DNA of 64,000 bases from Vesta saturnalis (GCA_036346205.1 JARFJB010000821.1:2491722-2555721), one strand, 5' to 3'; shown: positions 10,905 through 22,335, counted from the first letter of the stretch. Made by a program: numbers and translations. Notes: a model not told the origin generated them from the letters alone.

Positions 10905-12760
10905 CAGTGCTAGTCAAAAGTCCCCTCCCTCCTGTGTATCTTTTGAACGGTTTTACTTATACTAATGAAATTTGGAGGGTGAATATAAACGGATATAAGC
11001 TTCTCAACTAGTCATGACAAGTGACGTAATAGTCATATATGACGTCACAGGGCCACAGTGACCAATAATTTTAAATAGTACCTTATGGCAAGTGACATCT
11101 CGTTTGAAAGGTATTAAAATTACCTATTCAGTAATACTAATTTTGTTTGGGGTTTAGGTTGATTTTGATAGAAAAATTAAATAAATACTAAAATTATAGT
11201 TTGGCATTTAATTATTCAAGATTGTAAAGTCTGCCTCTGGTTAATTGTCAAAAAAGTTGACGTTTTTTAATTCTCTCGTTGTTTTTACTTTGATAAGTTT
11301 TTATACCTTGACTATTCAGTTTAATTATTGTTTAAGGCTACGTTTAAGTGTCTACATAGACAAAATGGTACGTACGGTAGCCGACAAAGTAGCAGCTATC
11401 CTAATAATTGGTGAATGTACAAAAAATTTTCATGCAGCGGAGCGTCTTTTTAATGAGAGGTACCCCGATCGCCCTATATCGAGGACTTATTTGAGGGAAC
11501 CTCTTCAGAAGTTTGAAGCAACCGCTAGTGTTCAAGATATCAAACGATCTGGTTGACTAACAATTAGTGACGACAAAAAAATCGACATAATTGCAGAAAT
11601 GGTAGTACATCCTACTTCTTCTACAGCCCAAGTTGCGTCTATCTGTGAAGTCAGTCAAAGGACAGTACATAGGGTGTTGGCTAAAAACAAATTTCATCCA
11701 AAAATGGTGCACCAACTTTCAGATGATGACCCCGACCGAAGATTAGAATTCTGTGAAAATATGTCCAATCAAATTATCCAACACCCAGACTACATAAAAT
11801 CAATTTGTTTTAGTGACGAAAGTACTTTCTTCCTCAATGGAAACGTTAACACACAAAATGTGAGATATTGGAGTGACACAAATCCTCAAATCTTTCGTGA
11901 AAAACATACTCAATTTCCAGACAAAGTAAATGTTTGGGCAGGTATTTTGGGAAACCACATAGTTGGACCTGTTTTTCTCAATGCTAACTTAACCGGTGAA
12001 GTGTATCTGGAGATGTTACAAAACGCAATTGAACCGTTAATTCTTGAAATTTTGGAAGATAATCTAGATGAATTCGGCAACTTGGAAATAACGTTCCACC
12101 AAGATGGTGCTCCTGCACACCATTATGGTGCAGTAAGACGTTACTTGGATGAAGAATATCGTGCCAGATGGATTGGACGACGAGGTCCGATAGAATGGCC
12201 AGTTCGGTCACCAGACCTGACACCATTAGATTTTTTTCTGTGGGGGTACTTAAAACCTAAGGTTTACGTTACAGCACCTGGCAGTATGCACATTTTGAAA
12301 CAAAGAATTGTTCAAGAATGTAGAGCAATTTCCGCAGACACATTTGAACTAGTACAACAAGAGTTTAGCAATAGGATGCATTACTGTCAGGAATTAAGTG
12401 GAGCACATTTCCAACATTTACTATAAGAATTGGTCCTTGGATCTTGACTAATTAAATGCCAAACTATAATTTTAGTATTTATTTAATTTTTCTATCAAAA
12501 TCAACCTAAACCCTAACAAAATTAGTATTACTGAATAGGTAATTTTAATACCTTTTAAACGAGATGTCACTTGCCATAAGGTACTATTTAAAATTATTGG
12601 TCACTGTGGCCCTGTGACGTCATATATGACTATTACGTCACTTGTCATGAGTAGTTGAGAAGCTTATATCCGTTTATATTCACCCTCCAAATTTTATTAG
12701 TATAATTAAAACCGTTCAAAAGATACAAGAGGGGGGGGAGGGGACTTTTGACTAGCACTG
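10905..12760 (+). mobile_element. DD41D mariner-like element, nearly intact
   Basis: The element is 1856 bp long and is flanked by TA on both sides (10903-10904 and 12761-12762). TIRs of about 315 bp (10905-11222 and 12447-12760) start with CAGTGCTAGTCAAAAGTCCC and are about 97% identical by eye, with the main differences in a C-run. High arm identity points to recent insertion. The TIRs contain CRE-like TGACGTCA and TGACGTAA words. One transposase frame fills the space between the TIRs. Confidence 0.93.
11365..12426 (+). pseudogene. DD41D mariner-like transposase with one in-frame stop
   Basis: The enzyme would cut and join the element's TIRs in the nucleus. The start at 11365 (MVRTVADK) matches the N-termini of related copies. 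The frame is broken only by TGA at 11554-11556, where relatives suggest an Arg codon (RSG-stop-LTISDD), then continues in the same frame to 12426. The N-terminal half carries two HTH regions (second near QVASICEVSQRTVHRVL). The catalytic Asp residues are in CFSDEST, HQDGAPAH and LTPLDFFLWG. There are 41 residues between the second and third, which is the DD41D signature rather than DD34D. The C-terminus is the usual AHFQHLL. About 353 residues including the stop is full length for the family. Confidence 0.9.
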
Positions 12761-12762
12761 TA

Positions 12763-13270
12763 TAATCAATTTTAACACTACCGATGTGTCGTCAGGGATC
12801 CTACTGCTCATCTTTCCCGGTAGGCTATAATAAAGCAGCCGGGCTCTTCTTGTAGACACTATTAATATTTTTTCAACTGTCAAATTTCACTAACCTACTA
12901 CGATACATATTCTAGTAACTTTCTACCTTTCAAATTCATTGTATTGATAACAGAAAGTTTCAATTACTTAAGATTATTAAAATTCAAAGTGGTCATATTT
13001 AAATATTTTTTCGATGAGCAAAACTGTGTAATCGTAAAATAATTTTAGACCTTAGGCAAAATAGCGAAGTAAAAATTTATGTCACCTTTTCCCACTTTTC
13101 CCATAAAAAACTGGATTTACTATAACAAAATTCCGAATTTCATCATCTGCAATCAATATTTCATTAAGTTTTCAAAACCCAGTATAAAATAGATTATTTA
13201 AATAATAAATGTTTTGATAAATAGTATTTGTGCCACTATCAAAATTTATTAGGCAGTTCAAGGATTAAAC
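12763..13270. other. Intergenic region upstream of the LRR gene
   Basis: No gene or repeat was recognised. A TATAAAAT word lies near 13182, about 90 bp before the likely start site, too far away to be the TATA box of that start. Confidence 0.5.
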
Positions 13271-13273
13271 TAC

Positions 13274-13278
13274 TCAGT
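13274..13278 (+). promoter_or_regulatory. Possible arthropod initiator (TCAGT)
   Basis: TCAGT lies 27 bp before the LRR start codon and matches the arthropod initiator consensus. A start here would leave a leader of about 29 nt. No TATA box sits at about -30, and no good downstream promoter element was seen. A pentamer is weak evidence by itself. Confidence 0.3.
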
Positions 13279-13304
13279 GCACTCGTGACTGTGAGAGCGT
13301 CGCC

Positions 13305-14351
13305 ATGTTGAAAATTTGTGTGTTATTATTAATAACCAGTGTTACTCTAAGAAAATCATTGCAATGCTCCAATCCAAGTTTTGATAACACTGCAGTGACT
13401 ATAAATGAAGAAGTAGAAAACATAAGCGGTTGTATATCACCTGACACCATTAAATTTAAGGGTCAAATAAGTAAAATAACAGTAAACCGTGAAGAGATTC
13501 AGGATTTAAATCGAGGTGCAGTGCGCAACATTGTGGGTAATTTTAATATTGACTTTAGTAAAAATAAAATTGAGATTATAAGAGAAGAAGCGTTTTTAAA
13601 CCTTACGGGTCTTAATGAAATCGATTTGTCGTATAATAAAATTAGTTGGATCAGTGAAAGTTCTTTTACAAATTTACCATCATTAACAAAAGTGAATTTA
13701 ATGGAGAATTTGGTTACTGTGGCATTGCGTGCGTTTAATAATCTCCCATATTTAAACGAAGTCAATTTTGCTTCAAACGAATTGGAAAGTTTCGACCAGA
13801 ATTGGTTTTATAAAACGCCTCGTATTAAATGGATATGGTTTAGAGACAATCGTTTACGAAGCATTCCAAAAGCAGCTTTTATTAATCTACCAAGTATTAA
13901 TCAGTTACATTTTGAAAATAATCAAATCGAACACATTGATAAAGACGCTTTTAAAGGACTAAGGAATTTGCAAAGGATTTATTTTGCTCAGAATCGATTG
14001 AAATCATATGAAATTAATTTTCATACACCTTCTCAGTTAATTTACATGGGAATTCAATTTAATAACATAACTTATTTATCAGATAAGATGCTGGAGACGA
14101 TAAAGCCGAATTTACTTAAATTTTGGGTTACGGGAAATCCGTGGCAGTGTGCTTGTTTTGATAAGTTAATTAATTGGGGAATTAGGAATAATATAGCGCT
14201 AGCCTTTATGTGTGTCCAACAAGAGTCAATTTGTGTTTATCCAAAGTCAAATTCATCGGAATGTGTTGAACGTGATGATGATGACTTTTATAATGAATTT
14301 TCGCAAAATTTTGGAAGTGAATGGATATGTACGCCCGGACCCGATTACTGA
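13305..14351 (+). CDS. Secreted leucine-rich-repeat protein (single exon)
   Basis: The protein is 348 residues long. Residues 1 to about 20 are a signal peptide (basic start, then CVLLLITSVTL). Cys21 and Cys43 could form a small N-terminal cap. From about residue 77 to 279 there are seven to eight leucine-rich repeats with LxxNxI/L cores (DFSKNKIEII, DLSYNKISWI, FRDNRLRSI, FENNQIEHI, FAQNRLKSY). A C-terminal LRR cap begins at NPWQCAC, with Cys282, 284, 303 and 320. An acidic run (DDDD, near 324) precedes a tail with Cys342. Four N-glycosylation sequons are visible (N39, N99, N254, N316). No transmembrane helix or GPI signal is evident, so extracellular secretion is inferred. Ligand and role are unknown; such proteins usually mediate binding. 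A decayed relative is at 62382-62760. The gene stands isolated between a young transposon and a satellite array. Confidence 0.88.
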   Translation: MLKICVLLLITSVTLRKSLQCSNPSFDNTAVTINEEVENISGCISPDTIKFKGQISKITVNREEIQDLNRGAVRNIVGNFNIDFSKNKIEIIREEAFLNLTGLNEIDLSYNKISWISESSFTNLPSLTKVNLMENLVTVALRAFNNLPYLNEVNFASNELESFDQNWFYKTPRIKWIWFRDNRLRSIPKAAFINLPSINQLHFENNQIEHIDKDAFKGLRNLQRIYFAQNRLKSYEINFHTPSQLIYMGIQFNNITYLSDKMLETIKPNLLKFWVTGNPWQCACFDKLINWGIRNNIALAFMCVQQESICVYPKSNSSECVERDDDDFYNEFSQNFGSEWICTPGPDY

Positions 14352-14480
14352 GTGCATTACGTACACATCAAGATCTGATTGTTAATTGACAAAATCAAAA
14401 ACCACAACGTAACAGTATCATAATTTTGTGATTTTTGTACGATACTATTAAATACTCATTTTTATCTTAATTAAACATTA
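14352..14480. other. LRR gene 3' flank
   Basis: This is a short AT-rich stretch with an ATTAAA-type polyadenylation word near 14446. Satellite-related sequence starts just downstream. Confidence 0.4.
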
Positions 14481-14789
14481 TTTAGAAAAAAAATCATAAA
14501 TTCTAAACTCTTAGGTGTCTATTAATTTTACTTTCGAATAATATTTCTATAATTAAAACACAGTGTTTATAGCTATTTATTTAAAAAGGATTTTAAGATA
14601 GTTATAATTAACGAAGATGTTCCGTAGCAACATCCAAGTAGTTTATTGTGACTTATTAATTATACGTATTAAATACAAAGTTTTATCGAAACATGAAATG
14701 GTTGATAACATTTGGTAAGTTGTTCAAGACAGCAACAATTTTACTCTTGGTTACGGGATGAATTAGAAAAAAATTTATGAATTCTAAAC

Positions 14790-15955
14790 CCTTGGGTATC
14801 GATTAATTTAACATCATAATAATAATTCTATAATTAAAAGACATCGTTTAAGTCGTTTTCGAACTGTCCATCTAGGGGACAAGAGTATCGTATAAAAGGG
14901 CGAATTAAATAAAATTCATACCTACTAAACCCTTAGGTAACTTTAGTATTATATTTTTATAATTAAAACACATCGTTTAAGGCGTTTACGAACAGTCCAT
15001 TTAGGGGACGAGGACGATGAATTAGAAAAAAATTCACAAATTCTAAGCCCGTGTCGATTAATTTAACCTTGTTTAAGTAGTTTTCGAACGGTCCAGCTAG
15101 GGGCGAGGGTGTCGTTTAAGGGGATGAAATAGAAAAACATTCATTACATTATTTATTTAAGAAGGACCCACCCTTGGATATCGATTAATTTAACTTCAGA
15201 ATAATAATTCTATAATTAAAAGACATCGTCGTTTTCGAACTGTCCATCTAGGGGACAAGAGTGTCGTATAAAAGAGCGAATTAAATAAAATTCATACCTA
15301 CTAAACCCTTACGTAACTTTAGTATTATATTTCTATAATTAAAACACATCGTTTAAGGCGTTTACGAACAGTCCATTTAGGGGACGAGGACGTCATATAA
15401 AGGGGTGAATTAGAAAAAAATTCAGAAATTCTAAGCCCTTGGGTGTCGATTAATTTAACCTCGTATAAGTAGTTTTCGAACAGTCCAGCTAGGGGTGAGG
15501 GTGTCGTTTAAGGGGATGAAATAGAAAAACATTCATTACATTATTTATTTAAGAAGGATCCACCCTTGGGTATCGATTAATTTAACTTCAGAATAATAAT
15601 TCTATAATTAAAAGACATCGTCGTTTTCGAACTGTCCATCTAGGGGACAAGAGTGTCGTATAAAAGAGCGAATTAAATAAAATTCATACCTACTAAACCC
15701 TTAGGTAACTTTAGTATTATATTTCTATAATTAAAACACATCGTTTAAGGCGTTTACGAACAGTCCATTTAGGGGACGAGGACGTCATATAAAGGGGTGA
15801 ATTAGAAAAAAATTCACAAATTCTAAGCCCTTGGGTGTCGATAAATTTAACCTCGTTTAAGTAGTTTTCGAACAGTCCAGCTAGGGGTGAGGGTGTCGTT
15901 TAAGGGATGAAATAGAAAAACATTCATTACATTATTTATTTAAGAAGGATCCACC
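14790..15955 (+). repeat. Higher-order satellite repeats, first three copies
   Basis: Three copies of a trimeric unit lie here, with boundaries near 15170, 15560 and 15955 marked by the word GAAGGATCCACCCTTGG. The three monomers differ consistently. One has GACAAGAGTGTCGTATAAAA, one has GACGAGGACGTCATATAAAG, and one has CTAGGGGTGAGGGTGTCG followed by ATTCATTACATTATTTATTT. Confidence 0.9.
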
Positions 15956-16405
15956 TTGGTTCGATATTACTCAGAAAATTCTATAAAAGAGATTATTCAG
16001 ACAACTATAAGATTAATTTAAATTAAACAACTTTAAGTTTAGAATCATTTGGAGACTCTTAAGGGTATTAGAAAATCAATTAGCCTGGCGTATTAAGGTT
16101 TAAAAATTTCAATCCTAGCCTGGGGTGTATTTAAGTAATAGAAACATCATCATTTAGGGGAGGTCCTTGGGATATAATTAACTTCAATAATATTTTAATA
16201 AAGACACCTGTTAATTATAGAAAAATTTATAAAAGCGTTAATTCATCAGAAACCTGTAAAGATTAATAAATTATCACAACCTAGACTTTAGATATTTTAA
16301 TAAAACTCTTAGGGTTAGAAATCATTAGGCAGCTGGGTGATAAAAAATTTAAATCAAGCCGTGGTAATTACTTTAAGTAATGAAATCATATGTAGAGCCC
16401 TTGGA
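15956..16405 (+). repeat. Scrambled satellite-like segment
   Basis: The array loses its regular pattern abruptly after 15950. Short satellite words remain (for example CTTAAGGGTATTAG, TTAGGGGAGG, CCTTGGGATAT) but in poor register. It may be old decayed satellite or badly resolved assembly. Confidence 0.5.
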
Positions 16406-17300
16406 TATTATAAATATAATTACGGAAAAATAAAAATCAACCTATTTTTTATAAATTAGTTACTTGGGAATAAAAATAATACCGATTACTTATTTACGGG
16501 GGTTAGGAAAAATTTTTTTAAGCCCTGTATTATAAATATAAATTTACGGAAAAATAAAAATCAACCTATTTTTATAAATTAGTTACTTGGGAAGGATAAA
16601 ATAATACCTGGTATTACTTATTTACGGGGTTAGGGAAAAATTTTTTTAAGCCCTGGTATTATAAATATAAATTTTACGGAAAAAATAAAAATCAACCTGA
16701 TTTTTATAAATTAGTTACTTGGGAAGGATAAAATAATACCTGGAATTACTTATTTACGGGGGTTAGGAAAAATTTTTTTAAGCCCTGGTATTATAAATAT
16801 AAATTACGGAAAAATAAAAATCAACCTATTTTTATAAATTAGTTACTTGGGAAGATAAAAATAATACCTGGAATTACTTATTTACGGGGGTTAGGAAAAA
16901 TTTTTTTAAGCCGTATTATAAATATAAATTTACGGAAAAATAAAAATCAACCTATTTTTATAAATTAGTTACTTGGGAAGGATAAAATAATACCTGGAAT
17001 TACTTATTTACGGGGGTTAGGGAAAAATTTTTTTAAGCCCTGGTATTATAAATATAAATTTTACGGAAAAAAATAAAAATCAACCTGATTTTTATAAATT
17101 AGTTACTTGGGAAGGATAAAATAATACCTGGAATTACTTATTTACGGGGGTTAGAAAAATTTTTTTAAGCCCTGGTATTATAAATATAAATTACGGAAAA
17201 AATAAAAATCAACCTATTTTTATAAATTAGTTACTTGGGAAGGATAAAAATAATACCTGGAATTACTTATTTACGGGGGTTAGAAAAAATTTTTTTAAGC
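16406..17300 (+). repeat. Second tandem array, about 127-bp unit, about 7 copies
   Basis: Units recur near 16406, 16528, 16655, 16783, 16911, 17038 and 17168. Each contains GGTATTATAAATATAAA, AAAATCAACCTATTTTTA, TAGTTACTTGGGAAGGATAA and ATTTACGGGGGTTAGG. Copies differ mainly by single-base changes in homopolymer lengths. The last unit runs straight into CCCTTGGGTATCGATT of the main satellite, and unit length equals one satellite monomer, so a diverged monomer is possible. Confidence 0.85.
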
Positions 17301-18862
17301 CCTTGGGTATCGATTAATTTAACTTCAGAATAATAATTCTATAATTAAAAGACATCGTCGCTTTCGAACTGTCCATCTAGGGGACAAGAGTGTCGTATAA
17401 AAGAGCGAATTAAATAAAATTCATACCTACTAAACCCTTACGTAACTTTAGTATTATATTTCTATAATTAAAACACATCGTTTAAGGCGTTTACGAACAG
17501 TCCATTTAGGGGACGAGGACGTCATATAAAGGGGTGAATTAGAAAAAAATTCACAAATTCTAAGCCCTTGGGTGTCGATAAATTTAACCTCGTTTAAGTA
17601 GTTTTCGAACAGTCCAGCTAGGGGCGAGGGTGTCGTTTAAGGGGATGAAATAGAAAAACATTCATTACATTATTTATTTAAGAAGGATCCACCCTTGGGT
17701 ATCGATTAATTTAACTTCAGAATAATAATTCTATAATTAAAAGACATCGTCGTTTTCGAACTGTCCATCTAGGGGACAAGAGTGTCGTATAAAAGAGCGA
17801 ATTAAATAAAATTCATACCTACTAAACCCTTACGTAACTTTAGTATTATATTTCTATAATTAAAACACATCGTTTAAGGCGTTTACGAACAGTCCATTTA
17901 GGGACGAGGACGTCATATAAAGGGGTGAATTAGAAAAAAATTCACAAATTCTAAGCCCTTGGGTGTCGATTAATTTAACCTCGTTTAAGTAGTTTTCGAA
18001 CAGTCCAGCTAGGGGTGAGGGTGTCGTTTAAGGGGATGAAATAGAAAAACATTCATTACATTATTTATTTAAGAAGGATCCACCCTTGGGTATCGATTAA
18101 TTTAACTTCAGAATAATAATTCTATAATTAAAAGACATTGTCGTTTTGAACTGTCCATCTAGGGACAAAGTGTCGTATAAAAGAGCGAATTAAATAAAAT
18201 TCATACCTACTAAACCCTTAGGTAACTTTAGTATTATATTTCTATAATTAAAACACATCGTTTAAGGCGTTTACGAACAGTCCATTTAGGGGACGAGGAC
18301 GTCATATAAAGGGATGAATTAGAAAAAAATTCACAAATTCTAAGCCCTTGGGTGTCGATTAATTTAACCTCGTTTAAGTAGTTTTCGAACAGTCCAGCTA
18401 GGGGTGAGGGTGTCGTTTAAGGGGATGAAATAGAAAAACATTCATTACATTATTTATTTAAGAAGGATCCACCCTTGGGTATCGATTAATTTAACTTCAG
18501 AATAATAATTCTATAATTAAAAGACATTGTCGTTTTTGAACTGTCCATCTAGGGGACAAAAGTGTCGTATAAAAGAGCGAATTAAATAAAATTCATACCT
18601 ACTAAACCCTTAGGTAACTTTAGTATTATATTTCTATAATTAAAACACATCGTTTAAGGCGTTTACGAACAGTCCATTTAGGGGACGAGGACGTCATATA
18701 AAGGGATGAATTAGAAAAAAATTCACAAATTCTAAGCCCTTGGGTGTCGATTAATTTAACCTCGTTTAAGTAGTTTTCGAACAGTCCAGCTAGGGGTGAG
18801 GGTATCGTTTAAGGGGATGAAATAGAAAAACATTCATTACATTATTTATTTAAGAAGGATCC
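17300..18862 (+). repeat. Higher-order satellite repeats, last four copies
   Basis: Four further copies of the trimer of about 390 bp have boundaries near 17687, 18077, 18467 and 18857. Spacing is constant to about 1 bp and identity is very high, indicating recent homogenisation. Confidence 0.92.
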
Positions 18863-19430
18863 CAAGACAGTTACAATTAACGCAGATGATACGTGGCAAC
18901 ATCCAAGTTTATTGTGACTACTTTAAATACCCGTATTAAATACAGGGTTTTATGGACACAAGAAATGGTTGATAATATTTGGTATGAAACGGCAACTATG
19001 GTATTATGAGCACTTGTTATTATGACATACGTAACGGGTAAGTTGACTAGTGTTTCGCTAAACTGGTTTTCGAACAGTCCATCTAGGGGAAAAGGGTATC
19101 GTATACAGGGATGAATTAAAAAAATTCACAACTTATAACCCTTGAGCTTTCGAGTAATTTAACTTTAGAATAATATTTTTATAATTAAAACACATCTTTT
19201 AATCCGTTTTTCTTCTTTTCTCTGTCCGTCTGAGGGATGCGGGTGTCGTGTAAGAAGGAATTGGAGAAAAATTCATAATTTCTAAACACTTAGATGGCGA
19301 TTATTTTACCTTTATCGTTTTCGAACAGTTCATTTAGTGGATGAAGGTATCATATAAATGGATGAATTAGAACAGAATTCATAAATTCTGAACCCTTGGG
19401 TGTAGATTTATTAAACTGTACAATAATATA

Positions 19431-20858
19431 TTCTGTGACATAAAAATGGAACACCAAGATGGCCTTGGAATTTTTGGAAGAAACTTGGCAGAAATGTAGT
19501 AATTGATTAAAATTTCATTCAAAATAATCCAGCAGCCATGGGAAGTTTGACGTTTTACTTATTGTAACAATCGAAACTATCGGGTGTATTTCTTGAGAGA
19601 TGAAGTCGATTTCGGTATTGGTTTTGATTGCAATTCGTTTGATTTCATGTTCTTCTTTGCATTTTGAGGCTGCGATTATGCCTAGAGTGCGGCAACGTGA
19701 AAATTATCGACAACTGAGTGAATTCAACAGAGGTCGCATTATTGGCTTACGTGAAGGTGGTTTTTCATTCAGAGAAATTACTAATCGTCTTAACCGTAAT
19801 CAATCTTCCTACCATGTTGTCAAGCATGGTCAAGAAGGTCAAGAACGTCGTAGAAGAGGAAGTGGACGGCCAAGACAAATAAATGTGGTCCAGGACCGCC
19901 ATCTCCGATTAATGGCATTAAGAGACCGGTTCTCGAGCTCAATATCCGATCAATGGTTTGGAAACAAAAGACTGTACGAAGGGTTACAGTACGTAACCCT
20001 TTGTACAGTTTACCGTCGAATTAGAGCTTTTGGTTGCAGTCCTATCGGCCACATCTTGTGCTTCCGCTGACGGCTCGCCATCGGCAGGGCGTTTGGAGTT
20101 GTGTATCTTGCGACTCTATTGGGACGTGGAATGGCATAGGGTGGTCTTCAGTGACCAATCCCGATTCTGCTTGAGAATGCACGATGGTTGCATGAGGGTC
20201 AGACGTGGACGGGGAGAATGTCGCAATGTGCAGTTTTCTGTTGAGCAACATGTGCACCACACTGTGGGGGTTATGGTGTGGGGTGCTATTGTTTATAGAA
20301 GCAGGTCTCATGTGTTATCCATCCGAGGCAATATGAATGCCCACCGATATGTTGATGAAGTGGTAGAACCCCATATGCTTCAATTGCTTCAGGAGCTGGA
20401 GGACCCGATTTTCCAATAGGATAATGCCCGTCTCCACGTTGCAAGGCATTCTATGGAGCACTTCTAAAAGGCTAACTTCAATATATTGCCGTGGCCACCC
20501 AGATCTCCCGACCTTTAACCCATCGAAGGTGTGTGGGACATGATGGGTAGAAGACTCAAGCAATTAGCCAGTCCTCCACAGACACTAGAAGCTCTCCGGC
20601 ATGAATTACAGATTACCTGAGATGCAATATCTCAGGAAGAAATCTACCACCTGTTGAAATCCATACCAAGAAGGGTGCGGGAGTGTGAAACTAATAGGGG
20701 TGGTCCAACACATTATTAATAAAAAATGCCTTCATCTTTTGTCTAATTTCTTTGAAATTTTAATTAATTACTACATTTGACTAGTTAAACGTTTGTGCCA
20801 AGTTTGGTCCAAAAATTCCAACGTCATCTTGGGGTTGCATTTTTTGTGTCACAGAGCA
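19431..20858 (+). mobile_element. Tc1-like transposon inserted in the satellite
   Basis: TIRs of about 70 bp are imperfect inverted repeats. The left has CTGTGACATAAAAATGGAAC and the right has the inverse ending TTTTTTGTGTCACAG, and both share CAAGATG..GTTGGAATTTTTGG-type words. TA flanks each end (19429-19430 and 20859-20860). Removing the element restores a normal satellite word (AATAATA-TA-TTTCTATAATT), so the target was the satellite. Confidence 0.9.
19678..20719 (+). pseudogene. Tc1 transposase, broken (DD34E)
   Basis: The likely start at 19678 gives MPRVRQRENYRQLSEFNRGRIIGLREGGFS, a typical paired-type HTH start with a GRPR-like hook (GSGRPRQ). The frame shifts near 20020-20110. The second half in another phase shows VVFSDQSRF (first Asp), DNARLHVARH (second Asp) and PIEGVWDMMGRRL (Glu), with 34 residues between the last two. 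In-frame stops stand immediately before the second Asp, about 14 residues after it, and three residues before the Glu. The C-terminus is VRECETNRGGPTHY, usual for Tc1. The open frames at 19600-20070 and 20030-20419 are pieces of this gene. It is inactive. Confidence 0.88.
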
Positions 20859-20860
20859 TA

Positions 20861-21895
20861 TTTCTATAATTAAAACGCACCGTTTAAGTTGTTTTCAAAC
20901 AGTCTATCTAAGGAGCAAGGGTGTCCAATGAAGGGGTGAATTAGAAAAAAATTCATATATTCTAAACCCTTAGGTGTAGATTAATTTTACTTTCGAATAA
21001 TATTTCTGTAATTAAAACACATTGTTTATAGATATTTATTTAAGAAGGATTTTAAGATGGTTATAATTAACGAATGGTATTATAAGCACTTCTTATTATG
21101 AGGTACGTAATAAGTAAGTTGACTACTGCATTAAGTACACAATAATAGCCATGCTTCGATAAAGTGGTTTTCAATCTATTTAAAGGATGGCGGCGAGGGT
21201 GTCGTATACAACCATAATTAAAAGAAAATCATAACTTGTAAACCCTTAAGGACCGATTAATTAAACTTTAGAATAATATTTCTATATTTACATCTACATC
21301 TTTTAAGCCTTTTTGCTTGTTTCATTTTGAACAATCCATTTGGGGGATGAGAGTGTCCTATAAGATGGAAGTAGAAAAAAACTCATAAATTCTAAACCCT
21401 TAGATGGTGATTAGTTTACCTTTAAAGTAATGTTTTTATAATTTGAACACATCGTTTAAATAGTTTTCGAACAGTCTATTTTACTCTTGGTTACGACAAA
21501 ATAGTTCCACAGTTCGAACAGTCCATCTACGGGATGGGCGTGTTGTATACAGGGAGGAATTAAAAAATTCATAACTTCTAAACCCTTAGGGATGGATTAA
21601 TTTCACTGTAGAATAATATGTTTATAATTAAAACACATTTCGTTTTTGAACAGTCCATCTGGGCGGATGAGGGTGTCGTGTAAGAAGGAATTGTAAAAAA
21701 TTCATACATTCTAAACTCTTAGATGGTGGGTATTTTAATTTTAGAGTAATGTTTCTCCCATTAAAACACATCGTTTTCGAACAATCCATCTAGAGGATGA
21801 GGTTGTCGTGTACAGTGATGAATTAGAAAAAAATGCATAACTTCTAAACCCTTAGATATAGATTAAATTAACTTTAGAATAATATTTCTACATTA
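20861..21895 (+). repeat. Complex satellite, right block (degenerate monomers)
   Basis: This continues the satellite interrupted by the Tc1 element. The same monomer words are present (CTATAATTAAAACGCACCG, GAACAGTCCATCTAG, ACCCTTAG) but diverged and without the higher-order register. Confidence 0.85.
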
Positions 21896-22320
21896 TTTAC
21901 GTAATTCAAATTTTATAAATACTGACAATCTTAAACGTAAAAAGATTAAATTGATCATGATTTCTGATAATCAATGAGGGTCCTCTGAATTAAAACATCT
22001 GGCTGTCCCTATTTCTGTTTTAGAATTGTTTTTATAATTGGTTTATAGTTCCTTTACTCTAAGAAGGTGGGGTTTAGAGAATAATGTTTAGATTTATGCT
22101 TGTAAACATTTCGTCAGTAGTAACTAAAAGACAATGCATTGGACATTTAAATTTCAAATAATTTAAAGACCTAAATGTAGCAATTCGGTATATTCCATGA
22201 GAAGTATGTGTCTTATGACGTTAAATATGTGTACGTGAAGATAAAAATAGTATGAAGCGAATTAGCGTCTCCCTGAAAGATTGAATGTATAGCACTAGAA
22301 CCTGTTAAGTAGCCGTAAGC
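21896..22320. other. No gene recognised
   Basis: Ordinary AT-rich sequence lies between the satellite edge and the SINE. Confidence 0.5.
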
Positions 22321-22335
22321 TAGTAAGATGTTTAA

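Larger units (their letters stand above)
14480..19430 (+). repeat. Complex satellite array, left block
   Basis: The basic monomer is about 130 bp. It runs through the words CTAAACCCTTAGG, TCGATTAATTTAAC, CTATAATTAAAACACATCG, TTTTCGAACAGTCCAT, CTAGGGGACGAGGGTGTCG and GAATTAGAAAAAAATTCA. In the centre three monomer types form a higher-order repeat of about 390 bp, listed separately. Degenerate single monomers lie at both edges (14480-14790 and 18870-19430). There is no coding content. Confidence 0.92.

Noticed and set aside
11984..12226. Minus-strand frame overlapping the DD41D transposase
   Set aside because: It is a shadow of the transposase in the opposite strand.
13499..13765. Minus-strand 88-residue frame within the LRR gene
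   Set aside because: It is a shadow of the LRR gene on the other strand.
14790..18862. CRISPR-like regularly spaced repeats
   Set aside because: There are no short repeats with unique spacers. It is a homogeneous satellite in a eukaryotic genome.
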